A stretch of 64,000 bases of DNA from Sporosarcina ureae (GTDB lineage: Bacteria > Bacillota > Bacilli > Bacillales_A > Planococcaceae), in contig NZ_CP015109.1 of assembly GCF_002082015.1 (NCBI RefSeq), positions 1,992,501 to 2,056,500 on the forward strand. Reading direction: 5' to 3'. Position numbers and translations under genes: made by a program. The notes beneath the pieces were generated by a model, which was not told the DNA's origin, did not search any database, and saw only the letters and a program-made list of their open reading frames with translations. This document shows positions 53,157 through 62,858 of this stretch, one piece after another. Numbering within the stretch: position 1 is the first letter of the stretch; each line of letters starts with the position of its first letter.

Positions 53157-53443
53157 GACTCGATAAATTTTTGAAAGTATCACGCTTTATCAAACGCCGT
53201 ACGCTTGCGAAGCAAGTGGCCGAGCAAGGCAGAATTACGATTAATGGAAAAATAGCTAAGGCATCGTCGGTCGTTAAACCAGGTGATGAGCTGTCAATTC
53301 GCTTCGGTCAGAAGATTGTTCATGCTACGGTAAATGAGTTGAAAGCATCGACTAAAAAGGAAGATGCAGCAGGTATGTACACGATCACTAGCGAAGAACG
53401 GTTAGAGAAGGTAGAACCTGAGTTTGTGGATGACGAAGAGTAA
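53153..53443 (+). CDS. rqcP: RqcP (YabO), S4-domain ribosome quality-control factor
   Basis: Binds 50S-peptidyl-tRNA complexes and works with RqcH in alanine tailing. S4 domain: [20 protein letters not shown] and [20 protein letters not shown]. Length 96 aa with an acidic C-terminus. Starts within the yabN stop (ATGA). Confidence 0.95.
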   Translation: MRLDKFLKVSRFIKRRTLAKQVAEQGRITINGKIAKASSVVKPGDELSIRFGQKIVHATVNELKASTKKEDAAGMYTITSEERLEKVEPEFVDDEE

Positions 53444-53459
53444 AGCTTATTAACGAGGA

Positions 53460-53488
53460 GACAGCCTGATATCAGGTTGTCTTTTTTT
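53460..53488 (+). terminator. Terminator after rqcP
   Basis: GACAGCCTGA-TA-TCAGGTTGTC followed by TTTTTTT. Confidence 0.9.
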
Positions 53489-53546
53489 ATAGATAAGCTA
53501 AAGGGGGTAGGATGAAGGATTTGCATTTCGATTTAAAAGCGACTTG

Positions 53547-53576
53547 TCATGTTTGGCCAAGCCTCTGCATAGAATA
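53547..53576 (+). promoter_or_regulatory. Sigma-E-type promoter of yabPQ
   Basis: TCATGTT (53547-53553), 14-base spacer, CATAGAATA (53568-53576), which fits CATAnnnTA. yabP is a sigma-E gene in B. subtilis. Confidence 0.6.
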
Positions 53577-53606
53577 TGGGGAACGTACTAGAGAAGGGGG
53601 ACGCAT

Positions 53607-53903
53607 ATGCAGATTCAAACAGACAGCTCGATGTATACTATTCCATCAGGAGACCATGTAGTAACGATGCGCAATCGCAAAAGAATGGACCTCACATCCG
53701 TGAAAACGATCGACCGCTTTGACCAGGAGGAATTTCTCGTTAGAACATCGCTAGGCGTATTGCAAATTCGTGGGGAGGAACTGCGTATTGTACATCTAGA
53801 TGTGGACAAGGGCTTACTCACGCTTGAAGGTACCGTCCAAACACTTCAATACGATGATGAAGAAGCAGGCTCACGCAGTTTCCTCCATAAATTATTCGGA
53901 TGA
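53607..53903 (+). CDS. yabP: Sporulation protein YabP
   Basis: Mother-cell spore-coat-related protein. HVVTMRNRKRMDLTSVKTIDRFDQEEFLV and LQIRGEELRIVHLDVDKGLLTLEG are family hallmarks; 98 aa, all-beta. GAAGGGGG precedes the ATG. Overlaps yabQ by four bases. Confidence 0.95.
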   Translation: MQIQTDSSMYTIPSGDHVVTMRNRKRMDLTSVKTIDRFDQEEFLVRTSLGVLQIRGEELRIVHLDVDKGLLTLEGTVQTLQYDDEEAGSRSFLHKLFG

Positions 53904-54385
53904 GTTTATCCGTCCAGTTCTTCAGTCTATTGGCGATGATCGGGACAGGAATTACTGCTGGAATTGTAATGGATTTATTCGGAACTATTGTCGCTGCGTG
54001 CGGCAATCGTTCGTTCATTAGAAGATGGGCATTCTGGTTGGAATGCCTTATCTGGATTGCGTTGGGAATAGTGTCGTTTTGGGTATTAATTATGGTGCGC
54101 GACGGGGCATGGAGAATGTATGACCCCGTAGCACAGGTTAGTGGCTTGTTATTGTATGCAACGGTCTTTCATCATCCCGTTAGAATCATAGGTAGACTAC
54201 TGTTACTTGTGGTGCTTAGGCCGATTTGGCTCATCATTCGTCTTGTCTACCTACTGATTCAACGCATTTTCTATTTAATTTTCTCTATTCTGTCACTAAT
54301 TACTTCACCGGTTATAAGATTAGTAAAGAACGTAGGGAAATTCCTTCAAAATAAATGCAGAGTACTATATAATAGATTACATTAG
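53900..54385 (+). CDS. yabQ: Sporulation membrane protein YabQ
   Basis: Membrane protein with about five helices, needed for spore cortex in B. subtilis. The hydrophobic pattern, GIVMDLFGTIVA and the LECLIWIALGIVSFWVL segment fit YabQ. Length 161 aa. Coupled to yabP through an ATGA overlap. Confidence 0.92.
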   Translation: MSLSVQFFSLLAMIGTGITAGIVMDLFGTIVAACGNRSFIRRWAFWLECLIWIALGIVSFWVLIMVRDGAWRMYDPVAQVSGLLLYATVFHHPVRIIGRLLLLVVLRPIWLIIRLVYLLIQRIFYLIFSILSLITSPVIRLVKNVGKFLQNKCRVLYNRLH

Positions 54386-54413
54386 TAGATTACGGCAGAA
54401 AGGTGTGTGCGCC

Positions 54414-54827
54414 ATGAAAAAAACACAGAAGCCCTCAACAAAGAATGTGACATCAATCGATACAGACTATGTGCGCTCCATGCAAAAAAAAGAAAATTTT
54501 AAAAAAGCACAACAAAAACGTCTGCGTAATCGGTTGGCTGTATTTTTTGTTATCGTTTGTGTCGTTGCTGGAAGTTTATTCAATATGAATGCTGGACAGA
54601 AAGAAATTTTGGCTGCCAAACATAAGGAAAAAGCCGAAGCAACAGCGACACTAGAGGATTTGAAGGAACAGCAAGAGCAACTAAATAGGCAGTTAATTCG
54701 TTTAGATGATGATGAGTATATTGCTAAACTCGCACGCAAAGAATACTTTTTGTCTGAGTCCGATGAGATCATTTTTTCCATCCCTGATAAGAAAAAGGAG
54801 TCAGAAAAAGACATAATAAAAGAGTAG
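54414..54827 (+). CDS. divIC: Cell division protein DivIC
   Basis: Bitopic septum protein, partner of FtsL and DivIB. A basic cytoplasmic start, one membrane helix (about 46-63) and an outer coiled coil (about 70-105, LEDLKEQQEQLNRQLIRL), then the conserved DDDEYIAKLARKEYFLSESDEIIF. ATG 54414 has AAAGGTG eight bases upstream; 137 aa. The stop codon is inside its own terminator. Confidence 0.95.
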   Translation: MKKTQKPSTKNVTSIDTDYVRSMQKKENFKKAQQKRLRNRLAVFFVIVCVVAGSLFNMNAGQKEILAAKHKEKAEATATLEDLKEQQEQLNRQLIRLDDDEYIAKLARKEYFLSESDEIIFSIPDKKKESEKDIIKE

Positions 54828-54850
54828 TCATGTTGACACTCTTTTTTTGT
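54818..54850 (+). terminator. Terminator of divIC, overlapping the yabR promoter
   Basis: AAAAGAGT-A-GTCA / TGAC-ACTCTTTT with loop TGT, then TTTTT. The right arm contains the -35 of the next promoter. Confidence 0.85.
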
Positions 54851-54860
54851 TGGCTATAAT
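54833..54860 (+). promoter_or_regulatory. Sigma-A promoter of yabR
   Basis: TTGACA (54833-54838), 16-base spacer, TATAAT (54855-54860); both hexamers are exact. Confidence 0.85.
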
Positions 54861-54948
54861 ATAGGTAGGAGCCTGTAAAATACAGGCACTGCCAATATGG
54901 TTGATAGGCTTACGAGCCGCTTAAAACTTAAGGAGGAGCATTTTTTTT

Positions 54949-55374
54949 ATGTCAATTGAAGTAGGCAGCAAGTTAGAAGGTAAAGTAACCGGGATCACAA
55001 ATTTTGGGGCATTTGTTGAATTGCCAAGCGGATCCACAGGATTAGTCCATATTAGTGAAGTAGCTGACAATTATGTCAAAGATATTAATGATCATTTAAA
55101 AGTCGGCGATATGGTTGAAGTCAAAGTAATGAATGTAGGATCTGACGGTAAAATCGGTCTTTCCATCCGTAAGGCTAAACCTGAGTCAGAACAACGTCCA
55201 CAGCGTCCACAACGTCCAACTAGACCTCGTCAAGGAAGCAAACCGAGCTTTGAACGACCAGAGAATTTTGAACAGAAGATGGCAAAATTCATGAAGGACA
55301 GCGAAGAACGTCTAACTACCTTAAAGAGAGCGACAGAGTCCAAGCGTGGCGGTCGTGGAGCCAGAAGAGGATAA
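54949..55374 (+). CDS. yabR: S1-domain RNA-binding protein YabR
   Basis: One S1 (OB-fold) domain (residues 1-75: GSKLEGKVTGITNFGAFVEL, GLVHISEVADNYVKDI, VGDMVEVKVMNV) and a basic tail rich in Arg, Pro and Gly, with QRPQRP repeats near 80-90 and RGGRGARRG at the end, likely unstructured RNA-binding. Length 141 aa. AAGGAGGAG precedes the ATG. In vivo role not settled. Confidence 0.94.
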   Translation: MSIEVGSKLEGKVTGITNFGAFVELPSGSTGLVHISEVADNYVKDINDHLKVGDMVEVKVMNVGSDGKIGLSIRKAKPESEQRPQRPQRPTRPRQGSKPSFERPENFEQKMAKFMKDSEERLTTLKRATESKRGGRGARRG

Positions 55375-55420
55375 CTTGCTGACTGATTCAACTGTAAACT
55401 AAAATCAGATGACATCCTAT

Positions 55421-55457
55421 ACGTATGTTCCGCACTATGGAGCATGCGTTTTTTTGT
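55421..55457 (+). terminator. Terminator after yabR
   Basis: ACGTATGTTCC / GGAGCATGCGT with G-U pairs, loop GCACTAT, then TTTTTTT. Confidence 0.85.
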
Positions 55458-55839
55458 GCCGAACATTCGAGAAGCAAAAGTTAGGAACTCTTGATTCATG
55501 TAACAGCTCAGCGTTCGATAGGTTGTTTAGTACTAAAATTAGTGAGTATTCATCTTCCCAGCCCGAGCTCGTAGGGGGTTGCCTCTAGCCTAGAGTCGTG
55601 ATTCTAATACGAGGAAGATCAGCAACATCGCGAGAGCCTTCCACACGCACCGAAGTGGGACAATGAAATTCCTCACTTATACTGCCAGTAAAACAACAAC
55701 CTCCTGAACAAATAGGGAAAGAAAGAGTATATATAAGAACCACAACCCAACGCCGCTTATTACGCACTATTAATAAAACAGTAATCAAACCAGGGCTTAA
55801 CCAATGTTAAAATCCACTATTTGGATCATTTTTCCCGAC
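55458..55839. other. yabR-tRNA intergenic region, no gene seen
   Basis: About 380 bases. A 67-codon minus-strand frame (55585-55788) has a TTG start without a ribosome site. CTCTAG-C-CTAGAG (55583-55595) is a short dyad. No RNA gene recognised. Confidence 0.45.
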
Positions 55840-55872
55840 AAAAAAACCTCTGCCTAAGCAAGAGGGTTTTTG
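55840..55872 (-). terminator. Terminator of tRNA-Met (minus strand)
   Basis: Minus strand: CCCTCT-TGCTTAGGC-AGAGG followed by TTTTTTT. Confidence 0.8.
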
Positions 55873-55883
55873 TATTTCTATTA

Positions 55884-55957
55884 TAGCGGCGGAGGGATTC
55901 GAACCCACGACCTTTCGGGTATGAACCGAATGCTCTAGCCAACTGAGCTACACCGCC
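55884..55957 (-). tRNA. trnM: tRNA-Met (anticodon CAT), elongator type
   Basis: 74 nt on the minus strand, starting GGCGGTGTAGCTCAGTTGGC. The anticodon stem TTCGG/CCGAA closes the loop TTCATAC (anticodon CAT), and the T-arm contains GGGTTCGAATCCC. The first acceptor pair is G-U at G1-U72, as in the B. subtilis elongator tRNA-Met, which it matches closely. CCA is not encoded. It is transcribed against its neighbours. Confidence 0.95.
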
Positions 55958-56068
55958 AAGATATACGCTCGTTAAGATTATACAATTCCCAACGCAACGT
56001 CTCTTATCATACTAGGCATTTGAAAAACTGTCAACAACTCTTTTGCTAAAAAATAAACATACGGAATA

Positions 56069-56134
56069 CGTCGAAATGTTTTGTGAATATGCCGCCACGA
56101 ACAGACAAAATTTCTCGCAAGTCCCATGTATAGT
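56069..56134 (+). promoter_or_regulatory. Probable Spo0A-controlled spoIIE promoter
   Basis: CAGACA (56102-56107) and TATAGT (56129-56134) are 21 bases apart, the long spacing known for Spo0A-activated spoIIE and spoIIG promoters. A 6/7 Spo0A box CGTCGAA lies at 56069-56075 and a weaker CCACGAA (56095-56101) abuts the -35. Confidence 0.5.
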
Positions 56135-56165
56135 TTTATGTAAGAGAACATAGGGGGTATGGGAA

Positions 56166-58565
56166 ATGAAAATGATTGACAATATGGAAAGACCAATTGT
56201 GCAAATGTTCAGGGCGTACTGGCAAGAACTGATGAATCGGAAAGTATACTTACTAACTGCTCTTCTTTTCTTAGTGGGATCATTCTTTCTATCGCAAGCA
56301 GTAGTATTTGATATGGCAGTACCATTCTTCTTGCCGATCTGGGCATTGGCCAGTATGCGTTACCGTCAACACATGATCTATGTATTCATAGGGGGTATGG
56401 CCGGCAGCGCGTTTCTTGGGGTAGGACAAGCTGTCATTCATTTAGCACAATTGTTACTGTTTCATTCAATCATTAAAATTCCGGTTGTGAAGAGATCTGT
56501 TCCAATCGCTGTGGCGGGAGCAATGATTATTCCACAATTAGTCTGGCAACTTGTGAAGTACGGCGACGGGATGTTGCCTTTAGCGATTCAATTGTCGATA
56601 GGGTTAGAAGCATTGCTTGCATTGTTCATGACGATTTTCATGTTGTTAGCTTTTCCTTCTATAGAAAGGATGCTGTATGGACCATGGAATCCTGAGCAGA
56701 TCAGCGCGATGTGTATTGTGGGAGCGCTTGCAGCTACCGGGATGGGAGGATTCCAAATTGGTACGGTATCTGTTGCTGGAGTGTTCTTATTTTTAGCGAT
56801 ATTTGTAGCTGCCGTAGTAGGGGGAGTACCGTTCGCTACAACTGTCGGTATGATTATCGCGTTAATTATAGGTGTATCAGAATTATCCTTTACGGGCATG
56901 ATGGCGTTATATGGTATGACGGGTTTGCTAGCGGGTTCGCTGAAGCGCTTTGGGAAGCTTGGAGTCATCACCGGCAGTGTCTTTGTTTCGCTCTTTTTCC
57001 TTCTATATGATGCGACACTGCCTCTGGATACCGTTCACTTTTCCACGGTTGGTGCCGCGGCCCTACTGTTACTATTAATTCCTTCACGCAAATTAAGCCA
57101 AATACGACAAGTTTTATTGCCGAAACAAGAAGGAATATCCGAAAAACGACAGCAATGGCTGGCGGATAAACTAGATGGTCAATTGGCAGAGTTCCAGCAA
57201 TTTGCTCACTTTATGTCAACGCTCGTGAATGATCGTCTGTCTCCTGAAGAGGAAGTAGCAGCGACAAGTCAAGTGCCGTCTATTTGTCAATCCTGTTTTC
57301 GTTACCGAAAGTGTTGGGAGAGCGAAGAGGACAGTATAGAACCATTAATTGATGAATGGGAAACTACCTATTCAGCAACGAAAAAGGCGGCTCGTGTTCG
57401 AGTTGAACAGCAGATGAAGTATAAATGTCTACGTTTTAAGGGACTAATGAATGAATTGGAGGAGAGAGGAGCTAACAAGTTATTGATGGGGCAGTTACAA
57501 CACGGAAGAAAAATGTTAGCCCTGCAATTACGCGATATGAGTACGCATATTGAAAAAGTCATGAGAGAGGTAAAGGAAGACCTCACTACGTATAAGTTGG
57601 CTGAAGAAGAGTTGGCGAATCGTTTACAATCACAAGCAATAGAGTTTTTCCAAATAGATATATTATCGGAAGAACGGGGTGCATGCAGAATTGTGATTTC
57701 TGTCCCGGAAAAGAAGGCAGATTTTGAAGCGGAAACAACGGTTGGAGAATATTTACTACTGCCGATCTTGGAGCAAATGTACGAAGAGCCAATGCATATT
57801 TCAAAATCGACTTATCAGCCGTTCCCTTTTCCGCATGTGCAATTAACCTTTAGTTCAGCCGTTCGTTTTTCACTGGAATATGATATTGTCACAACAGCAG
57901 GAAAAGGATCGTTTAACGGTGGTGATGCGTATGAGTTATTTAAGATTCATGACGGTTTGTCAGCCGTGCTGTTATCGGACGGAATGGGACAAGATATCAA
58001 TGCATACCACGAAAGTAGGAAAGTAATCCGTCTAATGAGAGAATGCTTGGGTCAAAAAATGGACCCTGAAACTGCTATCCATACATTGCATTATATGATG
58101 GCATTGAATGGATTAGACGATATGTATGCAACCCTCGACTTGGCATTAATTGATTTGCAGGAAGGGCGACTGTGGTCGTGGAAAGCTGGTTCGATGAGTA
58201 CTTACATTAAAAGAAGCGATGAGTGTATCCGGTTAGACAGCAAAACTGTACCATTTGGCTTTTTACCATCATTCTCAATAGAGGCGAAGAATGAAAAGCT
58301 AAAGTCAGGTGATATTGTCGTTATGACGACGGACGGAATATTTAATGGAGATGTACCGCTTGATATCCAAGAAGACGTAATGAATCAAACGATAGAACGT
58401 TTTAAGGACATGGATTGCCGGACGATTGCCGATCAAGTAATGATGGAGATGGAGCGGGTATTTGAGTCGGTAGAAGATGATCGTACGATTCTTGTAATGA
58501 AAGTTGGCCATATTGTGCCAAAATGGTCAAAGGCTAATAAGCAACCTCGAATCATTTCTAGCTAA
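56166..58565 (+). CDS. spoIIE: Stage II sporulation protein E (SpoIIE)
   Basis: Septal PP2C phosphatase that dephosphorylates SpoIIAA and so activates sigma-F. About ten membrane helices (residues 25-320), a central regulatory region with CQSCFRYRKCW (about 378-388), and a C-terminal PP2C domain (about 590-790: AVLLSDGMGQ, MMALNGLDDMYATLDLALIDL, MTTDGIF). Length 799 aa, slightly shorter than B. subtilis. AGGGGG lies eight bases before the ATG. tilS follows directly; yabS and yabT, which lie between in B. subtilis, are absent. Confidence 0.97.
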   Translation: MKMIDNMERPIVQMFRAYWQELMNRKVYLLTALLFLVGSFFLSQAVVFDMAVPFFLPIWALASMRYRQHMIYVFIGGMAGSAFLGVGQAVIHLAQLLLFHSIIKIPVVKRSVPIAVAGAMIIPQLVWQLVKYGDGMLPLAIQLSIGLEALLALFMTIFMLLAFPSIERMLYGPWNPEQISAMCIVGALAATGMGGFQIGTVSVAGVFLFLAIFVAAVVGGVPFATTVGMIIALIIGVSELSFTGMMALYGMTGLLAGSLKRFGKLGVITGSVFVSLFFLLYDATLPLDTVHFSTVGAAALLLLLIPSRKLSQIRQVLLPKQEGISEKRQQWLADKLDGQLAEFQQFAHFMSTLVNDRLSPEEEVAATSQVPSICQSCFRYRKCWESEEDSIEPLIDEWETTYSATKKAARVRVEQQMKYKCLRFKGLMNELEERGANKLLMGQLQHGRKMLALQLRDMSTHIEKVMREVKEDLTTYKLAEEELANRLQSQAIEFFQIDILSEERGACRIVISVPEKKADFEAETTVGEYLLLPILEQMYEEPMHISKSTYQPFPFPHVQLTFSSAVRFSLEYDIVTTAGKGSFNGGDAYELFKIHDGLSAVLLSDGMGQDINAYHESRKVIRLMRECLGQKMDPETAIHTLHYMMALNGLDDMYATLDLALIDLQEGRLWSWKAGSMSTYIKRSDECIRLDSKTVPFGFLPSFSIEAKNEKLKSGDIVVMTTDGIFNGDVPLDIQEDVMNQTIERFKDMDCRTIADQVMMEMERVFESVEDDRTILVMKVGHIVPKWSKANKQPRIISS

Positions 58566-58600
58566 ACAATGTTAGAATGGAGAGAGGAGGGAGATGGATC

Positions 58601-60010
58601 ATGAGAAGTTTGCAGCAAAAAGTATTGAAGTTTATCGACAAGCAAACGTTGATTCCTCCTGGCTCTCGTGTATTAGTCGCGTGTTCGGGTGGTGTGGATT
58701 CCATGGCACTGCTTCACTTTCTTGCGACGCATCAGCAATCTCTGGTCATTGAAGTGGGGGCCATCCATGTAGATCATATGTTACGTGGAGTTGAATCTGC
58801 TGAAGATGCGTCTGTTGTGAAGCAGCTGTGCAAGGAATTCGGGCTACCCTTTTATTCTGAACAAGTACCTATTCCCGCTATCTTAGAAAGCCAGGGCGGT
58901 AATATGCAGCAAGTGTGTCGGCAACAGCGTTATGCGCGGTTCGAACAAACGATGGCAAATGAGCAGTTTACTGTTCTCGCGACAGCTCATCATGCTGATG
59001 ACCAACTGGAGACAGTGCTGATCCAATTAAGTAAAGGGCAATCATTAAATGGTATGCCGATCCAGCGGTCGTCCCATACTGGGAAAATCATACGTCCATT
59101 CCTCCCGTTAAAAAAGAGTGAATTGTACACGTATGCATCACATCACAAAATAACGTTCCGAGAAGATCCGAGTAATCAGCAAGATAATTATCTGCGCAAT
59201 CGTGTGCGACGTCACGTACTACCCATCTTAATAGACGAAAATCCATCCGTCGCGATCAACACAGTCCGACAAACAGAACAACAGCAAGCAGATGAAAATT
59301 TGCTGAAAGAGCTAGCCGATCAACATTGGCGAGCGATTGTCACGTATACGGATGAGCAGCTTCCCTCTTTTCGACGGGAGGCATTTCTTGCTATTCCCTA
59401 CGCTTTACAAAAGCGCGTGATTCAACTACTATTAAAATGTCTAACTAACCCAGCAACAGAGAACGCTGAGTGGCATTTTGCATTAGTAGATGAACTGTTA
59501 CACCACATTACAGACTCGGCTGGGAATGTCACAATTGATTTGGCGTATGGCTATCGGTTTGTCAGGGAATATGATAAACTGCTAATTACAAAATGGGATA
59601 TAGATCCAGCATCTCTTCGTCCAAAAGTACTTGCGAAAGGTATTTGGCATACGTGGGGAAATCTTCATTTTTACTGGCATCATGCCAACGCGTATAGAAT
59701 TGAAGAGCTCTTACCATCAGATGAGATCAGATATTTCCAATTACCTGAGTCAGAACTTCCGCTAACTGTACGGCTTCGGATGACCGGAGACAGAATGTTA
59801 CTTAAAGGAATGTCCGAGAAGAAACGTGTAAAGCGGATATTGATTGATGAAAAGATTGGAATTAGGCAAAGGCAACAGCAACCTGTCATTACGACAGCAA
59901 GTGGTACTGTATGTGCAGTGCCTGGTGTACGGTATAGTGAGATGTTTTCACACCGCCAACTAGAAGGCGATTCATACATATGGATTACGCGAGAAGGCGA
60001 GACAAGATAA
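58601..60010 (+). CDS. tilS: tRNA(Ile)-lysidine synthetase
   Basis: Converts C34 of tRNA-Ile2 (CAU) to lysidine so it reads AUA. N-type PP-loop [16 protein letters not shown] (about 27-42), [22 protein letters not shown], and C-terminal TilS substrate-binding domains. ATG 58601 with AGGAGGG nine bases upstream gives 469 aa. hprT follows by 19 bases. Confidence 0.97.
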   Translation: MRSLQQKVLKFIDKQTLIPPGSRVLVACSGGVDSMALLHFLATHQQSLVIEVGAIHVDHMLRGVESAEDASVVKQLCKEFGLPFYSEQVPIPAILESQGGNMQQVCRQQRYARFEQTMANEQFTVLATAHHADDQLETVLIQLSKGQSLNGMPIQRSSHTGKIIRPFLPLKKSELYTYASHHKITFREDPSNQQDNYLRNRVRRHVLPILIDENPSVAINTVRQTEQQQADENLLKELADQHWRAIVTYTDEQLPSFRREAFLAIPYALQKRVIQLLLKCLTNPATENAEWHFALVDELLHHITDSAGNVTIDLAYGYRFVREYDKLLITKWDIDPASLRPKVLAKGIWHTWGNLHFYWHHANAYRIEELLPSDEIRYFQLPESELPLTVRLRMTGDRMLLKGMSEKKRVKRILIDEKIGIRQRQQQPVITTASGTVCAVPGVRYSEMFSHRQLEGDSYIWITREGETR

Positions 60011-60029
60011 AATAGAGGGGGACGGGCCG

Positions 60030-60572
60030 ATGATCGCGCAAGATATCGAGCATGTTTTAATTTCAGAAGAGCAACTAGAAGAGAAAGTCCGAGAACTCGG
60101 AGCAGTATTAACTGAGGAGTATCGTGAAAAATTCCCCTTGGCGGTAGGTGTACTTAAAGGTGCATTGCCATTCATGAGTGACTTGATCAAACGCATCGAT
60201 ACGTATATCGAATTGGACTTCATGGACGTTTCAAGTTATGGAAATGCGACGGTTTCTTCGGGCGAAGTAAAAATCATTAAAGATTTGAACACTAGCATTG
60301 AAGGGCGCGATGTACTGATCATTGAAGACATCATCGACAGCGGTAAAACGTTGAATTACTTAGTGGAGCTGTTTAAATACAGAAAGGCTAACTCTATCAA
60401 GATTGTTACGTTGTTGGATAAGCCGACAGGACGTAAAGTAGATTTAAAGGCTGACTATGTTGGCTTTGATGTACCAGACGCATTCGTAGTAGGTTACGGA
60501 TTGGATTATGCAGAGAAGTACCGGAATCTACCATACATTGGTGTGCTGAAAAAAGAAATCTACTCTTTCTGA
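60030..60572 (+). CDS. hprT: Hypoxanthine phosphoribosyltransferase
   Basis: Purine salvage: makes IMP or GMP from the base and PRPP. The PRPP loop [17 protein letters not shown] (about 94-110) and [17 protein letters not shown] are typical. Length 180 aa. AGAGGGGG precedes the ATG. In B. subtilis HprT, TilS and FtsH act together in expression control of ftsH; the same gene order is kept here. Confidence 0.97.
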   Translation: MIAQDIEHVLISEEQLEEKVRELGAVLTEEYREKFPLAVGVLKGALPFMSDLIKRIDTYIELDFMDVSSYGNATVSSGEVKIIKDLNTSIEGRDVLIIEDIIDSGKTLNYLVELFKYRKANSIKIVTLLDKPTGRKVDLKADYVGFDVPDAFVVGYGLDYAEKYRNLPYIGVLKKEIYSF

Positions 60573-60622
60573 TCAGACTTTAATCTAAAGGGATGCAAGC
60601 CTTTTTCATTAATGCATTTCTT

Positions 60623-60652
60623 TTGTTAAGTAGTGTTAATCTATGCTAAAAT
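60623..60652 (+). promoter_or_regulatory. Probable ftsH promoter
   Basis: TTGTTA (60623-60628), 18-base spacer, TAAAAT (60647-60652) with an extended TGC before it. Confidence 0.6.
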
Positions 60653-60703
60653 TTACAATAGTTTTCTGTTTAGTTTTTGTTGAATGAGATGAGGAGGCTT
60701 GGG

Positions 60704-62719
60704 ATGAATCGAATACTTCGATACTTTCTTTTATATGGATTGATCTTCCTAGCAATAATGGGGATTTTCAGTTCGCTTAACAATCCAAATCCGAAGATGA
60801 AACCAATTCGGTATGATGAATTCGTCACAGCGCTGGAACAGGGAAAAGTTGAAAATGCAACTTTTCAGCCATTACAGCTAGTGTATGAAGTAAAAGGGGA
60901 AATGGCTGGCTACGAGAAAGGTGAAACTTTCGTAACGAACATTCCAGAAAATGACATGGACAGTATCGGTGAAATTGTCAAGACGACAAGTACTGAGATT
61001 GACATCCTGCCGCCTAAAGAAACAAGCGCGTGGGTATCGTTCTTTACAGGACTCGTACCATTCATAATTATTATTATCCTTTTCTTCTTCTTGCTGAACC
61101 AATCGCAAGGCGGTGGTGGCGGTAAGGTGATGAACTTCGGGAAAAGTAAAGCGAAACTGCAATCAGACGATCGAAAGAAAGTACGTTTCAATGATGTTGC
61201 AGGTGCAGATGAGGAAAAAGCTGAGCTCGAAGAAGTCGTGGACTTCTTGAAAGATGCCAGTAAGTTTGTGGAGTTAGGTGCACGGATTCCAAAAGGGATC
61301 TTGTTAGTAGGACCTCCAGGTACAGGTAAAACATTACTTGCACGTGCAGTAGCAGGTGAATCAGGCGTACCATTCTTCTCGATTTCAGGTTCTGACTTTG
61401 TTGAGATGTTCGTAGGTGTAGGTGCTTCTCGAGTGCGCGATTTATTCGAGAACGCCAAGAAAAACTCACCATGTATTATATTTATTGATGAAATTGATGC
61501 AGTTGGACGTCAGCGTGGTGCCGGCTTAGGTGGCGGTCACGATGAGCGTGAGCAAACATTGAATCAACTGCTAGTAGAAATGGATGGATTTGAAGGAAAC
61601 GAAGGAATTATTATCGTTGCTGCTACAAACCGTCCGGATATTTTGGACCCAGCACTTCTTCGTCCGGGACGTTTTGACCGTCAAATTACGGTTGGTCGTC
61701 CAGATGTTAAAGGAAGAGAAGCTGTGTTGAAAGTTCACGCACGTAACAAGCCACTTGATGAAGAGACAGTTGATATGAAGGCTCTTGCTCAACGTACTCC
61801 AGGATTCTCTGGTGCAGATCTTGAGAACTTATTGAACGAAGCAGCTCTTGTGGCGGCGAGAAGAAATAAACAGAAAATCGATATGTCCGATATTGATGAA
61901 GCGACGGATCGTGTCATTGCGGGTCCTGCGAAAACGAATCGGGTCATCTCGAAAAAGGAACGAAACATTGTTGCGTTCCACGAAGCAGGTCACGTAGTTG
62001 TGGGCTTAATGCTGGATGACGCAGAAATTGTCCATAAAGTAACTATCGTGCCTCGTGGGCAGGCTGGCGGGTATGCAGTTATGTTGCCGAAAGAGGATCG
62101 TTACTTTATGACAAAACCTGAACTCCTCGATAAAATCGCAGGTCTTCTAGGTGGGCGTGTATCAGAAGAAATTGTGTTAGGTGAAGTATCAACCGGTGCG
62201 CATAATGACTTCCAACGTGCTACAGGTATTGCCCGTTCAATGGTTACAGAATACGGAATGAGCGATAAAATTGGTCCAATGCAGTTTGGTCAGACGCAAG
62301 GCGGCCAAGTATTCCTTGGACGTGACTTCAACTCTGAGCAAAATTATTCTGAGGCGATCGCATACGAGATTGACTCTGAAATGCAAACAATAATCAAAGA
62401 ACAATACGAACGAACAAGACAAATTTTGACTGAAAACCGTGATTTGCTTAATCTGATCGCTACGACTTTATTGGAAGTCGAAACATTGGATGCGGAACAA
62501 ATCAATCACTTGAAAGATCATGGCACATTGCCTGATCGCCCATATGAAAACAACGAGGGTAGCAACGATGTCAAGAAGATTGTAGAAGAATCCCCTGTGG
62601 ATACTACAACTCCCGATAGCACGGGTGCACCACAAGACCCGTCAATTGGCGACTTGCCAAGTGAAGGTGGAACAGTAGACAAGACGTTGCCATCTATTGA
62701 TGAAGAACGCAGAGACTAA
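60704..62719 (+). CDS. ftsH: ATP-dependent zinc metalloprotease FtsH
   Basis: Membrane AAA+ protease for quality control and regulator turnover. Two membrane helices (about 5-24 and 110-130), Walker A GPPGTGKT (203-210), Walker [17 protein letters not shown], and the zinc motif HEAGH (426-430). The tail is acidic and Pro/Ser/Thr-rich. ATG 60704 with GAGGAGG upstream gives 671 aa. Confidence 0.98.
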   Translation: MNRILRYFLLYGLIFLAIMGIFSSLNNPNPKMKPIRYDEFVTALEQGKVENATFQPLQLVYEVKGEMAGYEKGETFVTNIPENDMDSIGEIVKTTSTEIDILPPKETSAWVSFFTGLVPFIIIIILFFFLLNQSQGGGGGKVMNFGKSKAKLQSDDRKKVRFNDVAGADEEKAELEEVVDFLKDASKFVELGARIPKGILLVGPPGTGKTLLARAVAGESGVPFFSISGSDFVEMFVGVGASRVRDLFENAKKNSPCIIFIDEIDAVGRQRGAGLGGGHDEREQTLNQLLVEMDGFEGNEGIIIVAATNRPDILDPALLRPGRFDRQITVGRPDVKGREAVLKVHARNKPLDEETVDMKALAQRTPGFSGADLENLLNEAALVAARRNKQKIDMSDIDEATDRVIAGPAKTNRVISKKERNIVAFHEAGHVVVGLMLDDAEIVHKVTIVPRGQAGGYAVMLPKEDRYFMTKPELLDKIAGLLGGRVSEEIVLGEVSTGAHNDFQRATGIARSMVTEYGMSDKIGPMQFGQTQGGQVFLGRDFNSEQNYSEAIAYEIDSEMQTIIKEQYERTRQILTENRDLLNLIATTLLEVETLDAEQINHLKDHGTLPDRPYENNEGSNDVKKIVEESPVDTTTPDSTGAPQDPSIGDLPSEGGTVDKTLPSIDEERRD

Positions 62720-62727
62720 GCGAACCT

Positions 62728-62759
62728 AACAGCCGACTGAATACAGTCGGCTGTTTTCT
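62728..62759 (+). terminator. Terminator after ftsH
   Basis: ACAGCCGACTG-AATA-CAGTCGGCTGT then TTTCTT. Confidence 0.9.
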
Positions 62760-62787
62760 TATGAAAGGGAAGCATGTTTAATACACA

Positions 62788-62816
62788 TTCACAGTATCTG
62801 GATGTGAAATTATGAT
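62788..62816 (+). promoter_or_regulatory. Promoter of coaX with an internal dyad
   Basis: TTCACA (62788-62793), 17-base spacer, TATGAT (62811-62816). TTCACA also pairs with TGTGAA (62803-62808), nine bases apart, which could be an operator. Confidence 0.6.
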
Positions 62817-62858
62817 ATGATGTACGGGAAAAAGTCAAAGCAAGAGGGGATAACGACT

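Noticed and set aside
55585-55788. 67-codon minus-strand frame with a hydrophobic start and several Cys
   Set aside because: TTG start without a ribosome site, in a region with no coding bias.
60910-61458. 182-codon frame antisense to ftsH
   Set aside because: Composition is the mirror of ftsH codons; no ribosome site. The same holds for the antisense frames over prs (40896-41336), ctc (41799-42131) and rnmV (30279-30683).
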